Positions 6,601 through 10,995 of a stretch of 10,995 nucleotides of DNA are shown here, one piece after another (the stretch's first letter is position 1; each line of letters starts with the position of its first letter). This DNA is from a bacterium. Lineage in GTDB: Bacteria > Tectomicrobia > Entotheonellia > Entotheonellales > Entotheonellaceae. A program made the translations under genes and the position numbers. The notes under the pieces are model-generated. The model made no database searches and was not told where the DNA came from. It saw only the letters and a program-made list of their open reading frames with translations. The stretch is taken from assembly GCA_027294925.1 (NCBI GenBank), contig JAPULM010000173.1, positions 1 through 10,995 of the forward strand, read 5' to 3'.

Positions 6601-7700
6601 ATGACGCAATATGCGCCTGCGGACCCCTGGCAACGGATAACGCAATCTCAATAGCGGAGCTTGCCAACCGCATAGAATTGCTTGATTCACTGAAAAAAGC
6701 AGTCAACAAGTGGGAAAAGGCAGATTTCGATAACAAGTTGTTCAAGGGGCGTCTTGGTCTAAAGACAGGAGTGAATGCCGACAACGCCGCTAATCCGCCC
6801 ATACTCCGCAATACTTTAGCTGTTGCTGTTTACATGGATCAACAGGTGTCAAATAAAGAAGTTAGCCAGCGCATCTACGATCATCCCACAACGACAACCT
6901 TTAACTCACTGTCAGCTCTTGCAGGGCGATTGCGAACTGCTGTCGATACACAAGCGGCCAGATACGAGTCCTTCAAGCAGTTGGTAGGGTTGGAGGCTGG
7001 CGATTGGATGAATCAGTCGGGTGATCAAATCGATAGACTGATCACCCGAAATAAGCTGGCGTTCAATAATGGCGATACGTTGCAGAATTGGCTCGATTAC
7101 GTGCGAGTACGTGACCAGGTTGCCGCGATGGGGCTTATCAAGCTGGCTGAGAGGGTGGAGCAGGGCGATATCGACGTTCAACAAGTTGATGATGCACACA
7201 AAGCCGGGGTCTTCGATGTATTGGCTCGTGAGATATTGCGCGAGCAACCCGAACTGGGACGTTTTTCTGGACATTCACAGAATGCCCTGCAGGACAAATT
7301 CAAGGAATACGACAATCGGCTCAAGAAGTTGCAGTGTGAGCAGATCGCCTGGCAGACGGATCAGACAAAAATCCCAGAAGGTAACCTTGGCGCCCGTGTT
7401 AGCGAGCGTACTGAGCGATTCCTGCTGGAACATGAATGCGGCAAGAAGACCCGTCACCTGCCTATCAGACAGTTGCTGCGCAGAGCGGGCAGCGCGTTAG
7501 TTGCGTTAAAACCCTGTTACATGATGGGGCCGATGTCGGTTGCCCAGTATCTTGCACCCGGTCAAATCGAATTTGATCTGGTCGTCATGGATGAGGCCTC
7601 ACAGATCAAACCGCAGGATGCCCTGGGTGCAATTGCAAGGGGATCGCAGTTAGTGGTCGTTGGAGACCCCAAGCAGCTGCCTCCAACAAGTTTTTTTTGA
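3681..7700 (+). CDS. Helicase fragment 1: DUF4011 region, ATPase motifs I-III
   Basis: This 1339-residue frame begins MDEIQNNNTALKALENLRMR, then LLDLTARNRLINFRHTKRGS, the diagnostic DUF4011 start. The nucleotide-binding P-loop has Lys370. RVLFVAEKLAALEVVRRRL follows as motif Ia. Residues about 430-1270 are mostly charged helix with leucine-rich coiled-coil character, a long insertion between helicase motifs. DLVVMDEASQIKPQDAL is motif II and VVVGDPKQLPPTSFF motif III. The frame ends at TGA 7698-7700, produced by the eighth T of a homopolymer, exactly where relatives continue FFDR. Alone it would lack helicase domain 2 and the nuclease, so it is unlikely to unwind nucleic acid. Confidence 0.85.
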   Translation: MDEIQNNNTALKALENLRMRLLDLTARNRLINFRHTKRGSLRIIDELPDQLVETLLAGTEMRFLSVPEPSRDELIEAGYIEIDEKTGQEVRLLKDPTAEEWVKCLGLSAAYEVPKPSQDGRDDKHSDTAIQTLLYPYELEARLKNLLQTAESAIQETGANILYLGFGFLEWFDNSNDNARIAPLFLVPARLHKGRLNHKTKTYAYTLSYSGEDIIPNLSLREKLRADFAMALPDLDENTTPEVYFDDVQILIQKNQPRWRVRRFITVALLNFSKLLMYLDLDPSRWPAGSSIIDHPVVTRFLAGSNIDQDEKEGANGDLGFGEVYLIDEMDEIHIKYPLIDDADSSQHSALIDAVDGRNLVIEGPPGTGKSQTITNLIAAAMAQGKRVLFVAEKLAALEVVRRRLDAVGLGEFCLELHSHKSHKRKVLDEVENRLNKHGRYRKPRDIEVDIARYEELKTALKEHVERINRPWKKTGKTLHEIFMAATRYREAIGINPDVLHPDGYDGGNFDVATQRRTEDQVEAFRKVYQAVAGQLDSDAALQEHAWYGVRNADLQIFDLDRVMAALEEWQNSLQNLSDERAQSAEELGCERDRIADSLSGISLLLADLERLPALKGDELLDRLPVLRGDVLNKTQRYLKLFEDIQSLYVTLAKKLGPEVLQDLSVVDGFLAGSEQLRQLVGQAVELGELAEAINRLTAIQDQLAELDEPLEEIQTAVGERAAMHLLPTEAGLTEFKTFVNLVSSLNSSHWKLRDELFDNEELDDLLPKLREELEQLHALHDELHGVFRLDGLPSEDELHQIRETLDAGGIFRWFKGSWRTARKQVLGHAAGNQIKFPALQPLLLKAAAFSGRRYKLGENRRYREVFGDHLRGLETDLAGLESLRDWYRKVRQQYGVGFGQKVALGNAILDLPAGLARGVRSLSERGVQRQLSDLLDDLGSLKEIFTPFAELQSESTLLVGEEGVITDLLASLDDAICACGPLATDNAISIAELANRIELLDSLKKAVNKWEKADFDNKLFKGRLGLKTGVNADNAANPPILRNTLAVAVYMDQQVSNKEVSQRIYDHPTTTTFNSLSALAGRLRTAVDTQAARYESFKQLVGLEAGDWMNQSGDQIDRLITRNKLAFNNGDTLQNWLDYVRVRDQVAAMGLIKLAERVEQGDIDVQQVDDAHKAGVFDVLAREILREQPELGRFSGHSQNALQDKFKEYDNRLKKLQCEQIAWQTDQTKIPEGNLGARVSERTERFLLEHECGKKTRHLPIRQLLRRAGSALVALKPCYMMGPMSVAQYLAPGQIEFDLVVMDEASQIKPQDALGAIARGSQLVVVGDPKQLPPTSFF
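7691..7698 (+). other. T8 homopolymer, first frameshift point; UUU UGA C context
   Basis: The frame reads AGT TTT TTT TGA C. With seven T it would read AGT TTT TTT GAC CGT, encoding SFFDR as the family expects. A +1 slip over UUU UGA C would have the same effect. No Shine-Dalgarno-like AGGGGG lies just upstream, unlike in the prfB site. Confidence 0.9.
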
Positions 7701-8268
7701 CCGTGTTGTCGATGACGACGAAGATGACCCAACGGCAATAGAGGAGTCGGAGAGCATTCTTGACGCGACACTGCCGATGTTTCCTGCCAGGCGGCTTCGC
7801 TGGCACTATCGTTCGCAACACGAGAGTCTTATCGCATTCTCTAATCACTCGTTCTATGAAAGCGATCTCGTGCTTTTTCCTTCGCCCTATAAGGCGACCG
7901 AAAGCTACGGCATCCAGTATTCAAGGGTGCCGCACGGCTGCTTCGTCAATAGGCGAAATATGGAAGAGGCAAAAATCATTTCCGAGGCCGTTCGAGAGCA
8001 TTTCAGGCATCGCCCAGAAGAGTCATTGGGTGTGGTCTCAATGAGTGCTGAGCAGCGTTCACAGCTTGAACGGGCGATTGAGACGCTCGCAAAAGAAGAT
8101 ACGGTCTTCGAGAAGTGGTTAGAGGAAGATGCGCACAGACAGGAGTCTCTGTTCATCAAGAACCTGGAAAATGTTCAGGGTGATGAACGTGATATTATCT
8201 TCGTTTCAATGACCTATGGACCACAAGAACCGGGGGGGGAAGGTTTTTCAACGGTTTGGCCCAATTAA
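7699..8268 (+). CDS. Helicase fragment 2: motifs IV-V of the C-terminal RecA domain
   Basis: Continuing from the T8 point, this frame encodes DRVVDDDEDDPTAIEESES, then FPARRLRWHYRSQHESLIAF (conserved domain-2 entry with the RSQHE arginine) and LENVQGDERDIIFVSMTYGP (motif V). After CCG GGG GGG it loses homology and ends EGFSTVWPN at TAA 8266-8268. The useful part is 7699-8238, 180 residues (1340-1519 of the restored protein). It has no credible start of its own; an open frame reaches back to 7660 only as overlap. It would be made only through frameshifting, transcript slippage or a corrected sequence. Confidence 0.8.
   Translation, partial: DRVVDDDEDDPTAIEESESILDATLPMFPARRLRWHYRSQHESLIAFSNHSFYESDLVLFPSPYKATESYGIQYSRVPHGCFVNRRNMEEAKIISEAVREHFRHRPEESLGVVSMSAEQRSQLERAIETLAKEDTVFEKWLEEDAHRQESLFIKNLENVQGDERDIIFVSMTYGPQEPGGEGFSTVWPN
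8232..8239 (+). other. G8 homopolymer, second frameshift point
   Basis: The frame CCG GGG GGG GAA leaves the family sequence. With seven G it reads CCG GGG GGG AAG GTT TTT CAA CGG, giving PGGKVFQRFGPINS as relatives do. One extra G therefore breaks the gene. G8 tracts inside coding regions are known slippage sites. Confidence 0.9.
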
Positions 8269-9154
8269 TTCCGATGTGGGCTGGCGTCGCTTGAACGTGC
8301 TCTTTACCCGCTCAAAGAAGCGAATGCATATTTTTAGCTCTATGGGATCAGAGGACATCATTGCCGGCTCTACAGCCAAGCGTGGTGTACACGCTCTACG
8401 CGATTTTCTCAGCTTTTGCGAGACGGGTATTCTCCATAAGACGGAAAGAGAGACGGGACGGGCGCCGGACAGTGATTTTGAAATCGCCGTGATGGCAGCG
8501 CTGCGCAAAGAGGGATTTGAGTGTGTTCCCCAAGTTGGTGTCGCCGGCTTTTATATTGACGTGGCGGTGGTGGACCCTGGAAATACAGGACGTTATCTGA
8601 TGGGTATAGAGTGTGATGGCGCTACCTATCATTCGGCAAAATCAGCACGCGACCGTGATCGACTTCGACAGACAATCCTTGAACGTCTTGGTTGGCGTAT
8701 TCGGCGGATATGGTCGACAGACTGGTTTAAAAATCCCCATGCTGAGCTCCAGCCAGTTATTCGAGAATTGAATGCTCAGAAAACAGAGAGGATAGAGGAC
8801 AATCAGCTGGAAGCTAAGTCCGCAACGAATGAGATTGAAGAGATTCTCGAAGAAGTTGAAAAGCAGGAAGCTGTAATCAAGAAATATATATCAGAAGAAA
8901 TTGGACTCAAGGAAAAGCTTATCGAGTTTGACAGGGAGATTATAAGGAAAGCATTACCCGATACGCCGGATAATCAGCGTCTGTTACGTCCGGCTATGCT
9001 GGAGGCATTATTAGAATATTTACCTGTTAGCAAACCCGAATTTCTAGAATATATGCCGCCTTATCTTAGACAGTCGACAAAGGCAGAAGAAGGGAGATTT
9101 CTCGAAAATATTCTAGAAATCATTAACGCGGATGCTGAAGCCAAACTTGAGTAA
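8240..9154 (+). CDS. Helicase fragment 3: motif VI, Vsr/DUF559-like nuclease and tail
   Basis: This frame supplies residues 1520-1823 of the restored protein. KVFQRFGPINSDVGWRRLNV then LFTRSKKRM is motif VI. A linker leads to a restriction-fold domain (about 1596-1683): DSDFEIAVMAALRKEGFE, YIDVAVVD, MGIECDGATYHS, RDRDRLRQTILERLGW and RIWSTDWF. Candidate catalytic residues are Glu1600, Asp1626, Glu1643, Asp1645 and His1650, by analogy with Vsr/DUF559 nucleases. Next come a charged coiled coil (EIEEILEEVEKQEAVIKKY) and a C-terminal module, RLLRPAMLEALLEYLP with EFLEYMPPYLRQ, common to these helicases. An ATG at 8216 could start an isolated product, but there is no convincing ribosome site. It ends 192 bases before hicA. 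Confidence 0.82.
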   Translation, partial: KVFQRFGPINSDVGWRRLNVLFTRSKKRMHIFSSMGSEDIIAGSTAKRGVHALRDFLSFCETGILHKTERETGRAPDSDFEIAVMAALRKEGFECVPQVGVAGFYIDVAVVDPGNTGRYLMGIECDGATYHSAKSARDRDRLRQTILERLGWRIRRIWSTDWFKNPHAELQPVIRELNAQKTERIEDNQLEAKSATNEIEEILEEVEKQEAVIKKYISEEIGLKEKLIEFDREIIRKALPDTPDNQRLLRPAMLEALLEYLPVSKPEFLEYMPPYLRQSTKAEEGRFLENILEIINADAEAKLE

Positions 9155-9346
9155 AGGCGTAACAAGGTGCTCCACTCGGGCTGCAAAAGACGGCGAGGCT
9201 TCCACTACGCCACAGCCACACCACTTTTTGCAGATGGTGATCTCAGTCGTTCGCCAGACGATCAACAGCGCTACCGTTCGCTGAGAGAAAATGAAAGCGA
9301 ACGGCTCTCTAAAAATTGCATCTTGAGAGAGGTGGCTTTCTCGGCT
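9155..9346. other. Gap before hicA with two inverted repeats
   Basis: ccgttcgct (9274-9282) and agcgaacgg (9296-9304) form a perfect 9-bp inverted repeat with a 13-base loop. Just after it, ctctct (from about 9306) and agagag (about 9325-9330) form another. They lie 40-75 bases before the HicA ATG, where promoter and operator sites of a hicAB operon would be expected; that role is inference. The frame is open upstream of HicA but shows no conserved protein. No T-run terminator is seen after the helicase gene. Confidence 0.4.
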
Positions 9347-9550
9347 ATGGCGAGGAAAATCCGACAGTTGATACAAGACCTGACAGATGCGGGCTTCTAT
9401 GAGATCCACGGTGGAGGAAAAGGATCGCATCGCAAGTTCACGCATGTTCGTTATCCGGGGGGCGTCACGCTCAGTGGGAAGTCTGGCGATGACGCCAAGC
9501 CGTATCAGGAAAGGCAAGTTCGACGGGCGCTTGAGGAGGTTATGAAATGA
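9347..9550 (+). CDS. hicA: HicA-family mRNA interferase toxin
   Basis: The 67-residue product has the dsRBD-like HicA fold signature: MARKIRQLIQDLTDAGFYEI, then GGGKGSHRKFTH with the catalytic His28, TLSGKSGDDAKPYQ and a final RQVRRALEEV helix. HicA toxins cleave mRNA independently of the ribosome until bound by HicB. Length is normal for the family. The open frame extends upstream without homology, so the ATG at 9347 is preferred; GAGGTGG about 11-17 bases upstream is a somewhat distant ribosome site. Its stop overlaps the hicB start as ATGA, so translation of the two is coupled, with toxin first as is usual for hicAB. Confidence 0.88.
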   Translation: MARKIRQLIQDLTDAGFYEIHGGGKGSHRKFTHVRYPGGVTLSGKSGDDAKPYQERQVRRALEEVMK

Positions 9551-9768
9551 AGGCGAGCGATAAATACCACAAGTGGGTCGAGTGGAGCGAAGAAGACCAA
9601 GCCTACCTGGGAAAATGTCCGGACTTGATAACGGGAATTCACGGTGATGATCCGGTCCAGGTCTACGCGGACCTATGTGAAGTCTTGGAGGATATCATCC
9701 GGCACTTTGAATCTGAGGGCCGCCCCCTTCCTCTTCCAAAGGTCCGACCCATGCAAGAGGTTGCGTAA
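9547..9768 (+). CDS. hicB: HicB-family antitoxin, short form
   Basis: The 73-residue product reads KYHKWVEWSEEDQAYLGKCP then DLITGIHGDDPVQVYADL and CEVLEDIIRHFESEGRPLPLP, the partially degraded RNase H fold typical of HicB. The helix after GDDPVQVYADLCE and the PLP ending match this subfamily. No helix-turn-helix or ribbon-helix-helix segment follows, so DNA binding for autoregulation, if present, must come from the core or the complex. It starts within the end of hicA through a 4-base ATGA overlap and is the last gene of the island, ending 85 bases before the right flanking repeat. Confidence 0.87.
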   Translation: MKASDKYHKWVEWSEEDQAYLGKCPDLITGIHGDDPVQVYADLCEVLEDIIRHFESEGRPLPLPKVRPMQEVA

Positions 9769-9853
9769 ATCTTGCCTTGCAGTTCAAAAGTATCTCGATT
9801 GTCCCTGCTGGACTCACAATGCTACCTAATAACTGCCAAAACAGGGGAATACC

Positions 9854-10021
9854 GGATACGTCGAATATGATTTCAGTAGTGTTCAATTTTCCGTACAGCT
9901 CAAGGAACCGACGCTATTTGTCAGTCACGACTTTCGTAACTGGTTACAGGCCAAAGGCTCAACGGTGTACCTTCCCCTGCGACCGTTGGTGCAGACAAAC
10001 GTTTCAGCCGATGCCAAATAA
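9854..10021 (+). pseudogene. 3' fragment of metallophosphoesterase in right repeat
   Basis: This encodes the final 55 residues of the phosphoesterase and its stop (TAA 10019-10021), with only three amino-acid changes relative to the intact gene (Asn to Ser, Ala to Val, Ala to Thr). Nine of the twelve base changes are silent or share a changed codon, so the fragment evolved as part of a working gene in a relative before it came here. Sequence upstream of 9854 is unrelated to the gene, so there is no start. It overlaps the reductase stop by 18 bp. Confidence 0.88.
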
Positions 10022-10048
10022 ACTCGTCAACCGCTGTTGTCCCAACAT
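9854..10048 (+). repeat. Right copy of 195-bp direct repeat flanking the island
   Basis: Gap-free match to 1520-1714, with 13 transitions. Differences cluster in the left part (12 before 9947) and one lies at 10041; 9947-10040 is identical. The right edge lies within the intact aldo/keto reductase gene. Confidence 0.95.
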
Positions 10049-10867
10049 GGCGGTCATCTCGTCGTCATTCGGTCGCGCTTGCAAGCGGCTCGCGGCGTCC
10101 AGAATTTTGGGCAGCAAGTGGAGGTCGCCAGCGGTATTGAGGAAGATGTTGGGTCGGCCGATTACCCAGTGCACCGCCCGATCAATGTCGGCCTGCTCTT
10201 CGAGTGGCTGATACCACGTATGGCGTATTTTGTCGCTGGTGGCCCACGGGCCGCGCGCAATCGATTTGATCGTCTGCACGGCGACGTTTCGCTCTGCACA
10301 AAGCGTCACGACAGCATCAAAATCCTCGTGATAACGCTCGCTTTGATGCATCACATAGTTATAGGGCATAAGGACGGCGTCAAAATCGAAACGCGCCAGG
10401 CTACGCTTGTGCATAGCGGCAACCGTCCAACCATGTCCGGTGACGCCGATAAAGCGCACTAGACCTTGCTCACGCGCCTCGATCGCGGCTTCTAGCGCAC
10501 CGCCTGGCCCCAGCGCCACCTCCCGCTCGTCCGGATGAAACAGGGCGTGCAGCTGGAGCAAATCCACCTGATCGACCTGCAGGCGCTCAAGCGACCGGCG
10601 CAACTGGTCGCGGGCCGCCTGGTAGGTGCGCTCACGTGTTTTGGTGGCGAGAAAAAAATCCTGCCGATGCTGCGCCATCCAGGGACCAATACGGCGTTCA
10701 GAATCACCATAACGGGCGGCAGTGTCAATATGATTGATACCGTATTGCAGCAATACCTCCAGCGTCTGATCCGCTTCCGCCTGCGTCACACGGCTAAGCG
10801 CGGCGGCGCCAAACAGCGTCACCGTACTCATATGTCCTGTACGCCCAAACGGGCGCTTTTCGATCAT
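10004..10867 (-). CDS. Aldo/keto reductase
   Basis: The 287-residue product is a TIM-barrel NADPH-dependent oxidoreductase of the AKR superfamily. The N-terminal [20 protein letters not shown] leads to [12 protein letters not shown], giving the catalytic Asp48 and Tyr53; Lys76 (LATKT) and His107 (LLQLHAL) complete the tetrad. The usual GVTGHGW strand and a [11 protein letters not shown] segment follow. The physiological carbonyl substrate cannot be told. An AGGAG ribosome site precedes ATG 10865-10867. The amidohydrolase stop is 17 bases upstream, so these two form an operon. Its last 15 codons lie in the duplicated segment; the gene is complete, so the insertion did not break it. Confidence 0.9.
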   Translation of the reverse strand: MIEKRPFGRTGHMSTVTLFGAAALSRVTQAEADQTLEVLLQYGINHIDTAARYGDSERRIGPWMAQHRQDFFLATKTRERTYQAARDQLRRSLERLQVDQVDLLQLHALFHPDEREVALGPGGALEAAIEAREQGLVRFIGVTGHGWTVAAMHKRSLARFDFDAVLMPYNYVMHQSERYHEDFDAVVTLCAERNVAVQTIKSIARGPWATSDKIRHTWYQPLEEQADIDRAVHWVIGRPNIFLNTAGDLHLLPKILDAASRLQARPNDDEMTAMLGQQRLTSLFGIG

Positions 10868-10884
10868 ATCGTTCTCCTGTTGGG

Positions 10885-10995
10885 CTATTCGTAGCTCCCC
10901 AACACACGTCCCGGCATGGCTCCGGTATGTTCGTTTTGGTCAAACACCTGGGTTGCAGCCACGAAGGTTGCGGCAATGCCTTCAGATTTGCAGAT
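10885..10995 (-). CDS. Amidohydrolase C-terminus (partial)
   Basis: The last 36 codons read [20 protein letters not shown], then [11 protein letters not shown] and stop (TAG 10885-10887). The pattern of a final metal-dependent hydrolase beta-sandwich strand followed by GExTGAxPGRVL is characteristic of amidohydrolase/N-acyl-D-amino-acid deacylase proteins. The start and active site lie beyond the window, so substrate and completeness are unknown. It is the upstream partner of the aldo/keto reductase. Confidence 0.75.
   Translation of the reverse strand: MCKSEGIAATFVAATQVFDQNEHTGAMPGRVLGSYE

Larger units (their letters stand above)
3681..9154 (+). pseudogene. DUF4011-type SF1 helicase with Vsr-like nuclease, frame broken twice
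   Basis: Three overlapping frames encode successive parts of one protein. Deleting one T from 7691-7698 and one G from 8232-8239 gives a continuous 1823-residue product ending at TAA 9152-9154. Order: DUF4011-like N-terminus (about 10-230), Walker A GPPGTGKS (364-371), motif Ia, a helical insertion of roughly 850 residues, Walker B MDEAS (1303-1307), GDPKQLPPT (1328-1336), RWHYRSQHE, VQGDERDII, NVLFTRSKKR (motif VI), then a Vsr/DUF559-like endonuclease and a helical tail. This layout matches helicase-Vsr proteins reported as anti-phage (Hhe-like); that role is inferred. It is flanked by TA modules in an island. GGGAGGG lies about 10 bases before the ATG. It is unclear whether the breaks are real. 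Confidence 0.85.

Noticed and set aside
9155..9346. N-terminal extension of HicA from 9167
   Set aside because: Homology begins at MARKIRQL; the upstream frame has no conserved residues.
1715..9853. Integrase, transposase, CRISPR array or tRNA in the island
   Set aside because: Looked for on both strands; no recombinase motif, regular repeat-spacer array or tRNA-like cloverleaf was recognised.
10037..10894. Plus-strand open frames antisense to the aldo/keto reductase
   Set aside because: They are shadows of the reductase, which has a complete catalytic tetrad and ribosome site.

Overview
The window looks like bacterial chromosome, probably from a proteobacterium. This rests on family resemblance, moderate GC, Shine-Dalgarno-led tightly packed genes and abundant type II toxin-antitoxin (TA) modules; no rRNA or other marker fixes the taxon. 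No tRNA, CRISPR array, integrase or transposase gene was found.

Backbone. Two gene pairs face each other. On the left, after a decayed DUF4258/YgiT-type pair (about 74-351), a VOC-fold enzyme (411-812) is followed 2 bases later by a calcineurin-like metallophosphoesterase (815-1687). On the right, on the minus strand, lie the last codons of an amidohydrolase (10885-10995) and an aldo/keto reductase (10004-10867). The phosphoesterase and reductase 3' ends must once have overlapped convergently, because a 195-bp segment covering that junction is now present twice, at 1520-1714 and 9854-10048.

Island. Between the two copies sits about 8.1 kb of foreign cargo. Crossing over between the repeats would remove 8334 bp and leave both backbone genes intact. 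The cargo, left to right: a DUF433/DUF5615 TA pair (1798-2472) with an 18-bp operator-like inverted repeat upstream; a small coiled-coil protein gene cut into three pieces (2690-3570) by two different MITE-like elements, the first with perfect 18-bp terminal inverted repeats and a 9-bp target duplication; a very large gene (3681-9154) for a DUF4011-type superfamily 1 helicase with a C-terminal Vsr/DUF559-like nuclease; and a HicA/HicB TA pair (9347-9768).

The helicase-nuclease resembles anti-phage helicase-Vsr proteins (Hhe-like). Its frame is broken twice, each time by one extra base in an eight-base homopolymer (T8 at 7691-7698, G8 at 8232-8239). Removing one base from each gives a continuous 1823-residue protein carrying all helicase motifs and the nuclease. 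Whether this is sequencing error, decay, phase variation or programmed frameshifting cannot be settled from one sequence. The T8 site reads UUU UGA C, much like the RF2 (prfB) +1 frameshift site.

Overall this reads as a defence/TA island inserted at the junction of two convergent metabolic genes, flanked by a duplicated gene end from a diverged relative, with secondary MITE insertions inside.
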